A stretch of 64,000 bases of DNA from Sesamum alatum (GCA_034509735.1 JACGWO010000002.1:21685636-21749635), one strand, 5' to 3'; positions 1 to 12,007 are shown, counted from the first letter of the stretch. Translations and numbers: made by a program. Notes: generated by a model from the letters alone, not told the origin.

Positions 1-862
1 CAGTACACTTGTCCTTCTGTCTTCGGTCTCATCACTTAGGGTCTAGGGCACGGAAAATGCAGGTACCCATTTTGGACCTAAGTGTCGGTCTGTCCTCACT
101 AAACGCCGCAAGGGAAACCTTTTCCCTTCTGTTCAGTCACTGTGGCCACAGATTTCAGGGACAAGACACAGAGCATATATGAGACTCAACTGTCAACACC
201 TTTTGACAGGAGACAGATCCTTTCTTGGAAACTACTGTCACTTTGTACACCCGAGCTGCACTAGCCATGGCTTATGACTACTCAAGAGTATTTTGGCAAT
301 CTCTCACCATATCTAAGATACAAACCTGATGCACAGGTAAACTCAGCAGTTCCTCAAGTCAAAGGACTTGGCCTGTACCGTTGGAACCGGGAATACACGT
401 CATACCTTGCTGACCATACTCAAGGTCCTCCGTAAGACGGTTCCCGCGAGTCACCTCAGTCAGCTGCTTCCTAGCACGCTGACCCACTAACACTGCTTAG
501 ACGACCTTCGTCACCCGTCGATGAAATACGACAGCAGATGCTTAGTGCAAGTCTCAAAGGGAATCCCGGTACCCATTTTCGGGATTCCTTGACTTGGAGA
601 TTTTCGGACTGATTCGGTAAGACTGATTTAATGGACCTACCTCCAAGCGTAGTCCCAGTCCCCGAAATTGTTAGTCAGTCCGTGGGCTTTGTTTGCGTAG
701 TGAACAGAAACGTAAATGTAGATAAGTGAACGTAAACAAAGTATTGCCATATGAATTTTTACTTCTTTATTCATAAATGTTTTTATCAAATACCAAAGAA
801 TTGTCTAGACATAGGTTACATATTCCCGCCAAAATTGGCTTACATGGTCACCTATTCTAACA
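1..862 (-). mobile_element. A1: partial LTR, copia family A (minus strand)
   Basis: The stretch ends in TGGTCACCTATTCTAACA, the reverse complement of the family-A LTR start TGTTAGAATAGGTGACC. It matches the right part of the full-length A LTR at 12008-14008 nearly base for base. The LTR start faces right at 862 and the window edge removes the other end. It interrupts the leader of element G, which resumes at 863; the expected right target duplicate is AAAGT at 863-867, but its partner lies outside the window. Solo LTR or part of a whole element cannot be decided from here. Confidence 0.85.
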
Positions 863-1687
863 AAAGTTTGCATCCCATAGCAGTAATATGATAAATAAAC
901 CATTCATTTACCATAAAAGCCACATGCAAAATTAAAGCCTGGCACGCCCCTGTTGGATGATCACGAGCCCAAATCCTATGCGACCCACTGGGCCCACAGT
1001 GGATCTATGGTCAATCTAGGGTTGGTCCTACACTATTACATTTAATAGCAACCCAATCAACATGCTGATGGGCCTTGGTCTCTTTTCTCTTTCAAATCTC
1101 CATGGAACGCCTTGGATCCTCCATTTTGGGCTCTCCATGTGGACCTTCCTTCATCTCCAGTAAATACATAAAATAAAATCCTCACTCCTATACTACTCTC
1201 ATTATATATGTAAAAAGAAACCCCAACGAAAACCCGGGGTGAGTACAATAGGAGGGAGATAGAATGCCTTATTATTCCAAGGCAACTAGAAGAGGAGAAG
1301 GAGAAAGCAAAAGAGGCACATAAGCCCAACACAAATTAAATCATACATTCGGTCTAGGGCTCGTGGTCATCCATTCTCAATAAACACACATAATTACATG
1401 ATTTCCAATCACATAAACATATGCATATAATCCATGATATCCAATCACATCATCCCATGATAAAGTAACGAGTTATGTATGAAAAACATGGTACAATGTT
1501 GGCAATAACTTTTCTCGTTTAGGAAGACCCTTCCTCATTATTTGAAGGTGAGTAATACCCCGGGATCCCAAATCCAATACAACAACCTTCCAAATAATGT
1601 TCTTTAAGAAAATATGCAAAATTAAATAAAACTAATTTTTTTAGAATTTATCCAAAACAATAAAATAACAAGAAAACGTGAACATTA

Positions 1688-2192
1688 AACGGTCGCCGCC
1701 TCCGGCGGCGTTCTGCCGGTGCACCCAGGCCAGCAGGCCTGGCCTGTTGTCCCTATGCGCGCAGGGTACGCCTGACTGCTCGCAGGCCTGGCCTGCTCGC
1801 GCATACCGGTGTCCCTATGCGCGCAGGCCTGGACTGCTCGCGCGCGCGCCTGGTCGGATGTACTGCGCACGCTTACGCGCGCAGGCACCTCTGCCCGCGC
1901 GCGCCACGCGCGCATGCGCATCGGGCGCACAAACTCCGTTGTCTGCCTGCGCACGCGCCTGGCAGCGCTGCCTCATGCTCGTGCGCGCGCGCGGCCTCCC
2001 TGGCCGCGCACCGGCGCACAGGCGCTTCGACGCACTGGCCCGACACGCGCGCACGGGCTTCCCTGCCTGCGTGCCCGCGTGCCCAGTGCGCCTGGCAGGG
2101 CTGCCATGCGCAGGCTCCTCTGCCTGCGCGCGTGCCTCCGCCCGATCGAACTGCATGCGCAGTCAGCCGCCGGCTGGCCGCGTGTGCCGTTT
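1688..2192. repeat. GC-rich leader island of G (about 500 bp)
   Basis: An abrupt GC- and CpG-rich block in AT-rich surroundings, built from degenerate GCGCGCAGGC / GCCTGCGCGC-like units. Long open frames occur in several frames on both strands, as expected from GC content and not from coding. It is the longest of seven such islands at the same position in each leader here. Confidence 0.8.
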
Positions 2193-2384
2193 TCCTCCAT
2201 TTTATTTGTTTTGCCCCCCATTTCCCAGGAAAAACAAGAAACCAACAGCACCAAAATTCATACACGGTTAAAAGCAAGAAAACGACATGCTTGATAATAA
2301 AAAACATCAAGAATTGAATAAATCATGCCATACACATTTTTATGCTTTAAATGCACACAAAAACCTAGGCCTATACACCGAACC

Positions 2385-2398
2385 GGACTCTGATACCA
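2385..2398 (-). other. Primer-binding site of G
   Basis: On the minus strand this reads TGGTATCAGAGTCC, complementary to the 3' end of plant initiator-Met tRNA. It lies one base inside the LTR end at 2400, the normal place for first-strand cDNA priming. Confidence 0.85.
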
Positions 2399-2399
2399 C

Positions 2400-4328
2400 T
2401 GAAAGCCTAGCAAAGGCGTGTGGATCGGCCCAGGAGTGGCGTGAATGCGGAAGCGCGGGATAATTAAAATTACAAGAATTTAAACAAGCATAAACGATAT
2501 AAAAATAAACACGTTCAAGGGGTATTCCCTTGAATCTCCGGGGCATTCGGTGTATCTCATGAATAATAAAAGTATACAAAAGATTCATGGAGGCCATAGG
2601 GTTTAAAAGAAAAAGAGACGAAAACATAAATCAGAAACCTACGGATTGTCGTTTTCGTCTTCGAGCCGGTACTCGCGTTGTTCCCCGTTTTGCTCCAAGA
2701 TCTCGAACGGGAGACCCTCTAATTCGTACACGCAATCCGCCCTCGTATCTTGATCTTCATGCTAGCGAAAGAACAAGTGTATGTTTTTGGAGAGGACGGA
2801 TCGATCGAACGTTATTGATTAACGAGATCAATCCTCCTTAGTGTTCAATTGTAAAACAAAAGAACAAGAAAGAGTTTCTTGGAAGAGAGGGAGAGAGTGC
2901 TCGGCCAAGAGAGAGAGAGAGGAGAGGGCCGAAGTGTGTGTGTGTGTGTGTGTGTGTGCTTCAAGTTTTTCATCATCTCTTTTAAAGGGAACACTTAGGA
3001 GTATTTGTAGAGGAGGAATCCTATTCCTCTTCTAATTCCTACTCTTTGAAGACTCCTCCTTGAATAGGATTTGACCTAGTCATTGATTTCTCTCTTTAAT
3101 CTCAACCATTGATTAATTTAATGGAATATTTAAATCTCATTTAAATAATCCTAAAGGTAATAAATAAATATATCAAATATAAATATTTATTCGATGCCTA
3201 TTAAATTAATTTCCAATAAATCTAATTTATTATATAAATTCCTTTCATCTAATAAAAGGAATTAATTTCCTCCAAGAAAAGAAGGACCCGATTAAATCCA
3301 ATTTAATCGTTCCATTTCTCCAAATATTTAATTTCAAATTAAATACGTCATGTGTGCGGATTGTGTGTGACTCTTTAGGTTCACCTTCAACTAGACTTGG
3401 TTGGATTCCTAGAATGCGCCCGTTACCATGCGCGGCCATCTAGCAATGGTGTATGGCACTAGAGACTAGGTGAATATGCGTGGGGTTGAACATTCAGGAT
3501 CTATAGTACATCTATCCTTCCGTCTACGGTCTCACTACTTAGTGTCTACCTAAGTGTCGGTCTGTCCTCTACCAAACGCTGCAGGGAATCCTTCCCTTCT
3601 GTTCAGTTACGGTGGCCACAGATTTTAGGGACAAGACACAGAGTATTGTGAGACACAATTAGTAGCACCTTTTGACAGGAGACAGATCCTTTCTTGGAAA
3701 CTACTGTCACGTTGTACACCGTGGCTGCACTAGATATGGCTTATGACTACTCAAGTGCATTTTGGCAATCTCTCACCATACCTAAGATACAGTCTCGATG
3801 TACAGGTAAACTCAGCAATTCCTCAAGTCAAAGGACTTGACCTATACCATTGGAACCGGGAACTCACGTCATACCTAGCCGACCCTACTCAAGGTCCTCC
3901 TTAAGACGGTTCCCGCGAGTCACCTCAATCAACCGCTCCCCAGCAGGCCGACCCACTAACACTGCTTAGACGACCCTCGTCACCCGTCGATGAAACATGA
4001 CAGCAGATGCTTAGTGCAAGTCTCAAGAAGAATCTCGGTACCCGTTTTTGAGATTCCTTGACTTGGAGATTTCCAGACTGATTCGGGGGACTGATTTCAT
4101 GGACCTACCTCCAAGCATAGTCCCAGTCCCCGAAATGTGATTTCAGTCTGTGGGCTTTGTTTGTGTAGCGAACAATTATAAAGCAGATAAAGTGAACACA
4201 GACAAAGTATGCGCCAAATGAATTTCACTTTCTTATTCATCAAGGTTTTATCAAAAAACTTCAAAATTGTTCAGACATTTGTTACAATTTGCCTACCAAG
4301 ATTGGCTACATGGTCACCTATTCTAACA
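2400..4328 (-). mobile_element. G: 5' LTR (minus strand, 1.93 kb)
   Basis: The LTR runs from TGAAAGCC at 2400 (reverse complement of ...TTTCA) to CTATTCTAACA at 4328, with canonical TG...CA ends. It abuts the primer-binding site on its left, so it is the 5' LTR of a minus-strand element. It carries the conserved CCATGG/GTTGCTAG block (about 3425-3470), the LTR-end hairpin (2514-2534) and a GT microsatellite in the transcribed leader portion. Sequence right of 4328 is unrelated; the target duplicate would be GAGTT (4329-4333), whose partner is outside the window. Confidence 0.85.
2934..2958. repeat. (GT)n microsatellite in G LTR
   Basis: About twelve uninterrupted GT units. The same LTR position holds CA-rich runs in families A, D and E (plus-strand sense), just downstream of the TATA box, so this is an expanded part of the transcribed LTR. 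Confidence 0.9.
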
Positions 4329-4934
4329 GAGTTTACCAACCCACAACCACCAACCTAATATGCTAGGTTGACAAAACAAGGTTTCACTAAAGTTAAGAAA
4401 TGATATAAGCTCTACTAAATATGAGTAACTCTCAAATATTCCTTGAACTAAGATAAATTCTTGGTTTATCTCATTTTTATGGCTGGTACATGCCTTTTAT
4501 AGGCAAAACACTTCCAATTGACCACACATATCCTTAAGTGACTCCTTGGTGGATGTACATTCCATACATAGTCAAAAAATGACTACAAACTATGCATTCT
4601 TGGTCAAAAATGAGTAAAACCTATGCACTTCCATGTGAATCTGAAAATTAGTGTATGGTATGTGATAAATGCACTTTGAATGTAATTAATAAGTCTTCTT
4701 TGACCACATGGCTGCACTTGGACAAAATTAGCTTCCTCTTATGGGCTTTCTTGGGCTTGAATTATTGAAATTAAGCACTCATGTTGCGACTCCAATTGTG
4801 ACCTGATCCCATTAGCAAATATTAAGTTGGATTGGGCTTGAATTGCTTCTTACATTCTCTTCAACCTTCCTCTTTTCATTGGCCTACTTCCAATGTTTAA
4901 GTCTTGGTGCAATTGATCTTGAATTTCTTTAGCT
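4329..4934 (-). other. Unassigned AT-rich stretch, possible retroelement tail
   Basis: No credible gene. Read on the minus strand, a short frame near 4850-4920 ends GRPMKRGRLKRM-stop, which resembles the basic tail after integrase in some plant Ty3/gypsy polyproteins. It is followed by non-coding sequence containing a good TATA box (TATAAAAGG near 4495). That is the order expected of a pol tail followed by an LTR. I could not find LTR ends, a polypurine tract or a second copy, so this is only a suggestion. Confidence 0.3.
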
Positions 4935-5165
4935 AGTTACATGCCCTCGGTGTTCTCATCATAAGCTAAAAGGGCCCGAGATCTCATCACAAGATCCATG
5001 GAAAATTATTAGACACCACCATCTGCTTGGAGCGATGGTAGGTAGATGTGACGTGCTGTTGGACCACATCATATCGGCAGATATACTGATAGACCTGTGA
5101 GACCAAGTCAATTGTTGCAGATTGCTCGTAATTAGATTCATCTGAAAGACATGGGTGATTCATTT
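4935..5165 (+). pseudogene. F: C-terminal RNase H remnant of copia pol
   Basis: This aligns at nucleotide level with the end of copia RNase H in D (59290-59510) and A4 (41850-42042): the AQAKEP..HH..KH region, then MVGRGDV-like and final HMGD-like positions. Frame and codons are heavily decayed. The polypurine tract GGTCAAGTGGAAGAT (5168-5182) and the LTR follow directly. It is the only surviving internal part of F; everything upstream is gone. Confidence 0.65.
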
Positions 5166-5182
5166 TTGGTCAAGTGGAAGAT

Positions 5183-7353
5183 TGTTGGAATAGGTGACCA
5201 AAAAGCCAATTGGATTAGCGGTTTTGGGAACTATCCAACAATCTTTATTGAAAGTAATTTTGTATTGATGAACATAGTAAGTGTTCATCATTAGCACATG
5301 TGTCTGTTGTGCTTACCCATTACGTTAAACGATGCTTTAATGTCACAATATATGCTCACAGACCAATTGGACAACCTATGCAGTTAGGCCACACATTAGA
5401 TGGCGGCTACGAAACCAATTGACGAGGGTTGGGTCTGAAACGTTCCAAGTCGAGGACCTCGAGATTGGGCATCGAGATTCCTATAGAGACTTACAGTAAG
5501 AGTCGTATTCAATGGATGAGTGGGTGTTTCATCGGCAAAAGACGTGTAACGTCTATACGATCTTAGTGGTTGGTCGACTAGGGTCGAGCGGACTGAGCTG
5601 ACTCGCAGGGATCGTTATATGGAAGCCTTGGAGGCTTGGTCGGTATGATTGGAGTTCCTAGTTCCAATACTATGGAAGTAGTCCTCGGACTTGAGGAACC
5701 ACGGCAGTCACGTGCACATGATGGTTGTATCTTGGATCTGGCGAGAGGTGATCATGTCGTAGACATGTTCATTATAAGCCTTATCCAATGCAGTTAGAAT
5801 ATGTAGTGAGGACGGTGGATTCCAAGAAAAAGATCCATCCCCTGTCAGTATGTGACAGAGGTATCTCCTATGAACTCGGAGACATTTTTGCTGCTTAAAG
5901 TTGTGGCCACAATGGTTGATCGAGCAGGGAATGGTTCCCTGCGTCGATGCAATGAGGCATACATAGTCCCGAGTCTTGAGCATAGTTGCCTAGTCAAGGA
6001 TGGGAACCGACGCCCAATTCCATACCCTACCCTAAGGTCGGGAGACGATAGCCGGAAGGACCGTACCCGTACAAAATCTGGAGCCTAAATGTTCACGCCA
6101 ACATTCACCTAATCTCTAGTGCCATGTACCATTGCTAGACGGCCACCCATGGTAACAGGCTTCTGTTGGACACGAGCCCAAGTCTAGTTGAAGGTGAACC
6201 TAAAGGGTCACACACAAATCACCGAGGAGGTGAGGGAATTACTTAGAGTCAATTTTGGAAGATGATAAATAATTGAATTATTTATGGGATAGTCCATTGG
6301 ATGGATGGGCAGATATTGTAGCGTGCTCTCGATTAATGATAGATGGGATTTATCAAAAGATTAAGGGCTTGGATCTTTTAATTAGGTTGAAAGACCCATG
6401 AGCATTATTTATTGGACCTTGAAGTAAATTAGATTTAATTCTTGGGCCTTTTTTTGTAATTGGATTACAATAAAACCCGGTCCATTAAATCTTGGCGCAA
6501 GAGAGATGTTAATTCTAGTTTTGGAATTAGGAAGAGTTGGACTCCTGCCATATATGGATGGCCATATAGGCCTTGTTGGATGGTTGACTCTTTCCTTTTG
6601 GAAAGGAACAAATCAACTTCATGCCTCCTTTATTTGGAATGATTTAATTATACCTTGTAAAGTGGTAGGCTTGATCGAAGATTGATGGGTAATTGATTGG
6701 GATGTATCTTGACATCCACTAGATGAACCTAGACACATTCCAATAATTACATTAATGATGTATATATATGTGTATATACATTCACCAGTAGATGATTATT
6801 CATCATCTTTTTCTAAAAAAAAGAAGAAAACAACCTCACATCTCTCTCTCTCACTCGGTCACCCCTACTACTCTCTCTCTTTCACTTTGTTGCTTCATTG
6901 ATCTAGGATCAATTGAAGAACAAAGCTAGATCAAGGAGGATACATTAATACGATAGTGCAATCCTCTTTTCGATCTCATCTTCCTAGGTCCATTTTCTCT
7001 AGCAAGAAAAACGTGACTTTTCCAGGTCTTATGTGGACTTCGTTAGAGGATTTATACGTTTGAATCTTGGTGAAACATGTGCCATCTTTAAAGGGAACAA
7101 CGGTAGTAGGGGTGTATGGAAGATAACTACAAAGGTTTAACTACCGTTTAGTTCAGGTAGTTTTCCTTATGTTTTTCTATGAGCCCTATATGATGTACTT
7201 GTTTTGTGTTATCATATTCTACATCGAAGGACCGGTTGAGCACCCAAGGATACACCCCTTGGGAAATTTAATTATGTTATGCATTTTAAATGCCGTTATT
7301 GCCTGCCTTTCTTGCTTTCGCTCTCGTTCCCGGGCAGATCCACTTGTCCTTCA
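5183..7353 (+). mobile_element. F: 3' LTR (plus strand, 2.17 kb)
   Basis: The LTR starts TGTTGGAATAGGTGACC right after the polypurine tract and ends GTCCTTCA at 7353. It has the conserved mid-LTR block (about 6108-6160), an AT-rich TATA region near 6763-6780, a CT-rich run and the LTR-end hairpin (7243-7263, one mismatch at the loop). It abuts base-precisely a broken minus-strand LTR starting TAGGC at 7354, as if F had inserted into that LTR and the left half was later lost. Confidence 0.85.
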
Positions 7354-8124
7354 TAGGCAACTATGCTTCATACTCAAGATGTGTTTACTCTATTGATCCA
7401 TCTAGGGAGCCTATCCCTAATCAATCAATCGCTTTGGCTAAAGAATTTGAGAGTCTAAACCATCTCAAAGCGCATAGAAGAACTACTATCAAATACTGAT
7501 AGGGGACGAATTCTTTCTTGGAATCAATCATCCTCACTACATACTCCGATTTCACTGGACAATGCTCGCACGATACGGTCATCGTTCGTCAGATCCATGA
7601 TACAGTCTTCATATATAAGCGACTGTCATGATTCTTCAAGTTCGAGGACTAATCCTGTACTACCGAAATTGGGAATTCCAGTCATACCGACCAAGCCTTC
7701 AAGGCTTCCATATGACGATTCTGGCGAGTCAGTTCAGTCAGTCGACTACCTTGTCAACTAACCCACTAAAATTACATAGGCAACCTACGTCTGTCACAAA
7801 TGAAACTCGACAGTCACAAAGTGAATGCAGTACTTAGTGCAAGTCTGTATAGGACTTTCAATGCCCAGTCTCGAGGTCCTTGACTTCAAATATTTCAGAT
7901 TGATCCTTAGAAGTTGGTTTCGTAGCCGCCAACTTATGCTCATCCCAACTCCACTGGCTTACCATTCGATCTATGGGCATTAGTTGTGACGTTAAAATGC
8001 CATTTAACATGAGCAGTGAGCACAACAAATACTTATGCCATATATGAACACTCACTCTATTCATCACAACAATATTACTTTAATAAAGATCGATGAATCG
8101 TTCCAGAACTGCCCTATTTTAACA
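7354..8124 (-). mobile_element. Minus-strand LTR fragment (host of F)
   Basis: Reads as the first roughly 800 bp of a copia LTR on the minus strand. It contains the mid-LTR segments also seen at 30400-31100, ending CTATTTTAACA at 8124, a decayed LTR start. It is more degraded than the other LTRs. With F on the plus strand it forms an imperfect inverted repeat (roughly 5183-6000 against 7354-8124). Confidence 0.7.
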
Positions 8125-8135
8125 TTACGAGATAA

Positions 8136-8379
8136 GGTAAAGTACATTGACACCCCCTGAGTTTAGGCCCAAATACACAAAGAGCACCTGTCTTTTGCAA
8201 AATTACAGCTACACCCCCTGAGGGTTTTAGTGCAATATTTTTGAGGGGGTGTTTGTGTGAGATTGACCTTTTAATAGGGGATGTAGTTGTAATTATAACT
8301 ATAACATCGGAGGTGTAGCTGTAATTTTGTAACAAACAGTGGGTGTTTGTATATTTTGACCTAACCTTATGGAGTTACC
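8136..8379. mobile_element. Foldback (MITE-like) element, about 245 bp
   Basis: The two halves are inverted copies of each other. The clearest pair is AAAATTACAGCTACACC at 8199-8215 against its reverse complement at 8312-8328. The outer arms also pair imperfectly, from GGTAA at the left end to TTACC at the right end. There is no coding capacity. This is the architecture of a non-autonomous DNA transposon, but I cannot assign a superfamily because the target duplication is unclear (ATAA-like on both sides). Confidence 0.5.
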
Positions 8380-9093
8380 CTATAAGATATTATGTGCATA
8401 TATGATCTGTGTTTTATTTATTCATTTATGTGATGAATGAGTTGATTATGGAGCCCCAGACTTTGTGTAGATTGGTTTATTTTGTGGTTGTTGTTTTAAT
8501 GAGGCCTGTGAATCTCTTATTTCTCTCCATCATTTTATTTTGGGATGTAAAAATTCTCTCTCCCTCCTATTCTTTTGTATTTCCAATTGTAACGAGAGTA
8601 GAATTTAGGAGTGAGGTTTTTATTTTTATTTAATGGAGATCAAGTCCATAGAGATGGAGGCCTAATGACAATCTATGGAGATGGAGGCCTACAATGAAGA
8701 CCCCAGGAAGAAACTCGGAGGTCCATGAATGTACAGGATACAATTCATGTAATAGTGTAGGTCATTATTCATTAAAACACCCTAAACTGACCAATGATCC
8801 ACCACAGACTTGGTGGATCACATAGGATTTGGATCATTCAAGTAGTAGCATGCTAGGTTAATTTGTTATTGTGATGCTTACCTTGTGCCGTATGATTATG
8901 CGTACACGTATATATAGATATATATATATATATAGGATAAGCATGTAAAACACAATAAAAACATATTGTGACGAGGTCTTGCAAACAAATTCAATCGAGC
9001 TCTCATTTGGAAAGTCCAAATTAAATGTTAGGCCCCTAATAGATATAGTGAAATTGATTGATAATCTAAACCTTTTGTATGTAATGACTATGT
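8380..9093 (+). mobile_element. Orphan copia leader fragment (plus strand)
   Basis: This matches the D and E leaders block by block: the segment around 8490-8630 parallels 53090-53250, and 8750-9050 parallels 53380-53625. It has no LTR, primer-binding site or gag attached, so it is a decayed piece of a plus-strand element, cut on the right by a minus-strand LTR at 9094. An imperfect AT repeat occupies 8908-8934. Confidence 0.65.
8908..8934. repeat. AT dinucleotide repeat
   Basis: Interrupted (TA)n run inside the orphan leader; no other role visible. Confidence 0.85.
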
Positions 9094-9659
9094 TGACGGA
9101 CAAGCGGTTTTGCCCGGGAGCGCGAGCGGAAGTGAGAGATGCGGAATTTAACAGTATTTAAAATGCATATCATAATAAAACATCCCAAGGGGTGTTCCCT
9201 TGGGTGCTCAACCAGGCGTTCGATGTAGAATATGATAACGTAAAGCAAGTATATCATATAGGGCACATAGACAATCATAAAGAGAATTACATATAAATAA
9301 ACGGGGGTTAACTTTGTAGTTATCTTCCGTACACCGCTACAAGCGTTGTTCCCTCTTGAATGGATGGCAAATGTTCACCAAGATTCAAACGTATGAATCC
9401 TCTAACGTAGTCTACACCACATCGGGAGAAGTCATGTTTTTCTTGGTAGAGAAAAACAGACCTAAGAAGATGAGATCAAGACAAGGATTGCACTATCGTA
9501 TTAGTGTACCCTTCTTAATCTAGTTTTGTTCTTCAATTGATCCTAGATCAATGAAGCAACAAAGTGAGAGGGATAGAGAGCAAGAGAGGGACCGAATGAG
9601 AGAGAGATATATATGAGGGTTCTCTTCTTTTTCCTAGAAAAAAGATTAATAATGATTAA
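9094..9659 (-). mobile_element. Minus-strand LTR fragment, F-like
   Basis: Begins TGACGGACAAGCGG, the reverse complement of an F/B-type LTR end, and tracks the last roughly 600 bp of the F LTR (6770-7353) in reverse, including the LTR-end hairpin at 9184-9204. The rest of the LTR is absent because another minus-strand LTR starts at 9660. Confidence 0.75.
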
Positions 9660-9855
9660 TGTAGGAATACATGGATCCCCGGGAGAGGGCGCGTGCGGAA
9701 GTGCGATGCGTTAAAGCATAATAAAATGTAAACCTGCATAATAACGATGGAATTTAAAGAACCGATCAAGGGGTGTTCCCTTGATTCTCCCGAGCGTTCG
9801 GTGTAACTCATGAATAAAAGAAAAGAAACATGCAAGATTCATGGAGGCCATAGGG
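9660..9855 (-). mobile_element. Minus-strand LTR fragment, host of D
   Basis: Begins TGTAGGAATACATGG with the CCCGGG end region and LTR-end hairpin (9765-9785). It is cut after TAGGG (9851-9855) by the start of D. The remainder should lie beyond the right end of D, outside this window. Confidence 0.65.
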
Positions 9856-10029
9856 TGATAGAATAGGTGACCGTGAAGCCAATCATGTTAGGCTTACGTA
9901 ACCTATTTCGAACAATTTGGTTTTTAAATAAATTTTATGAATAAAACTAATATTCATATTTGGCATTAATTCTTTGTTTGTGTTCACTTAATTGCTTTAC
10001 ATTGCATACTATTCAATGCACAAACAAAA
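9856..10029 (+). mobile_element. D: 5' LTR, first part
   Basis: Starts TGATAGAATAGGTGACC and matches the start of D's 3' LTR at 59547 through the final ACAAACAAAA. It ends at the B0 insertion point. Confidence 0.8.
10025..10029 (+). repeat. Target-site duplication CAAAA (left of B0)
   Basis: CAAAA is repeated at 50464-50468, 40 kb to the right. D's LTR reads ...CACAAACAAAACCCACAG across the site in its uninterrupted 3' LTR copy near 59706. Confidence 0.75.
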
Positions 10030-11670
10030 TGTTGGAATAGGTGACCAGAAAGCCAATAGGTTTGGCAATTTGTAACCTATTCGACAACTTGATGTAGATG
10101 TAATATTATTATGTGATGAATAAGATGAGTGTTCATCACCAATGGTACCTTCTTTGTTGCGCTCATCTTACATTTGTTAAAACGGTGTTTAACTTATATC
10201 GCAACAAAGCCCACAGACCATAGATAACAACTCGTGCAGTTGGGCCACGCATTGGATGGTGGTCATGAAACCAACTGATTAAGACTTGGGTCTGAAACGT
10301 TCCAAGTCGAGGACCTCGAGACAGGGCATCGAGAGTTCTATTGAGACTTGCGTCAAGAGTCGTGTTCATTGGATGAGTGCCGTGTTTCATCGGCGACAGG
10401 CGTGGGACGCCTACACGATCTTGATGGGTTGGTCGACTGGGGTCGAGCTGACTGGACTGACTTGCGGGGATCATCATATGGAAGCCTTGTAGGCTTGGTA
10501 GGTATGATTGGTTTTCCTCGGTTCCGATAGTACGGGAGTAATCCTCAGACTTGAGGAATCATGGCAGTCACATGCACAGGACGGCTATATCTTAGATCTG
10601 GCGAGAGGTAATCATTCTGTAAGATGATTATCATGAGCCTTGTCCAGTGCAGTCGGAATGTGTAGCGAGGACGATGGATTCCAAGAAGAGGATCCGTCCC
10701 CTGTCAGTATGTGACAGAGGTATCTCCTATGCACTCGGAGACACGTTCATGCTGTTTGAAGCTGTGGCCACAGCGGTTGGTCGAACAGGGAATGGTTTCC
10801 TGTGTCGACGCAATGAAGCATACGTGGTCTCGAGTATTAAGCATAGATGCCTAGTCAAGGATGGGAACCGACGCCCAATTTCATACCCTAGACTAAGGCC
10901 GGGAGACGGTAGACGGAAGGATCGTACCCGTACGGAATCGGCGCCTAAATGTTCACGCCAATTCACCTAGTCTCTAGTGCCATGGACCGTTGCTAGACGG
11001 CCACCCATGGTAAGGGGCCCTTGTGGGACACGGGCCCATGTCTAGCTGAGGGTGAACCTAAAGAGTCACACACAAATCATCGAGGAGGTTGAGAGATCGA
11101 CTTGGAGTCAATCTCGAAGGATAAAATAAGTAATTAGATTACTTAAGGGAAAGTCCATTGGATGGACCGGCCGATATTGTATCGGGCTTCCGTTTAATCG
11201 GTAAATTGGATATTCGATTAAATATGAAAAGTTGAGATGTTGACACGTTGGATCTTTTAATTGGATTAAAAGATCAACAGGAATAATTTAAATGGACATT
11301 AAATTGGATTTAATGTTGGGTTCGTCGTAATTGGATTACGATAAAACCCGGTCCGTTAAATTATACCCGAGAGGAGAAATAATTCCTATTTTGGAATAGG
11401 AAGAAGTTGGACTTCTTCCCTTAATTAAACATGGCCGACATGCTCCCTTGGAGGAAGCAAAATCAGCCATGTTTCATGCTAGGTTGTATGTTGACTTATC
11501 TCTTTTGGAAAGAGACAAATCAACTCCAATCAAGCTCTTCCCTTTTGGTATGATTTGATCATACCATAAATTTTGGTAGGCTTGATTGAAGAATTGATGG
11601 TGATTGATTGGAATGAATCTAGACTTCCTTGGATGAACCTAGACACATTCCAATAATCACATTAATTATG

Positions 11671-11678
11671 TATATATA
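11671..11678 (+). promoter_or_regulatory. TATA box of B0 LTR
   Basis: TATATATA followed about 85 bp later by a CT-rich tract, at the position that TATA boxes hold in the other LTR families. The likely U3/R boundary is just downstream; no transcript evidence is available. Confidence 0.5.
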
Positions 11679-12002
11679 TTAGAATATACAACACCAAGAA
11701 TAAGTGATTCATTATTCATATTTTTCTAGGAAAAAGAAAAGACAAAAATCCTCTCCTCTCTCTCAAACTCTCGGCCTCTCTCCCTCTCCTACACTTGTGT
11801 TCTTCACTTGATTTTGAATCAAGAAGAAGAACAAAGTAAGTTTAAGAGAGCACTAATTCATAGCGTTCTTCTCTTAAACCGATTCCTTCTTAAACCCGTT
11901 CTTTTCTAGCAATAAGAACGTGTGTTTCTTCCGGTGTGGTGTGGATCACCTTTGGAGAATCCATACGTTTGGATTTCGTGAGCATTCCGGAGAAGGAACA
12001 AC

Positions 12003-12007
12003 GCAAG
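12003..12007 (+). repeat. Target-site duplication GCAAG (left of A2)
   Basis: GCAAG recurs at 14009-14013, immediately after the A2 LTR end. B1's uninterrupted LTR reads AACAACGCTAGTAGCCGGG at this site. Confidence 0.9.

Larger units (their letters stand above)
863..2399 (-). mobile_element. G: 5' leader of a minus-strand copia element
   Basis: This is untranslated leader between primer-binding site and gag, read right to left. It matches the leader of E (62328-64000) and of D in several blocks, including the segment before the interruption, which aligns with E near 63690-63770. No gag is reached because A1 cuts the leader at 863. Open frames here (for example 1057-1332) have no family match and are not credible genes. 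A GC-rich island fills 1688-2192. Confidence 0.75.
10030..12007 (+). mobile_element. B0: 5' LTR, first part
   Basis: Starts TGTTGGAATAGGTGACC. It is the same LTR family as 21171-23321 and 29021-31241 on the minus strand. It contains the conserved mid-LTR block (about 10965-11015), a palindrome GGTATGATTTGATCATACC at 11547-11565, and a TATA box at 11671-11678 followed by CT-rich sequence. It is cut after GCAAG by solo LTR A2. Confidence 0.85.

Noticed and set aside
1678..2317. Many overlapping 90-200 codon frames on both strands
   Set aside because: They all lie in the GC-rich leader island, where stop codons are rare by composition. No family or domain is recognisable and the sister islands do not keep the frames.
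10163..10477. A 104-codon minus-strand frame recurring in B LTRs (30794-31108, 37249-37563 on the plus strand)
   Set aside because: Same reason: LTR copies, no domain, and it overlaps the conserved segment on the other strand.
10647..10970. A 107-codon frame repeated in B LTRs (also 22433-22801, 30301-30624, 36840-37079 on the minus strand)
   Set aside because: These are recent copies of one LTR, so an open frame is inherited and not selected. It shifts in the B2 copy and opposite-strand frames are equally conserved.
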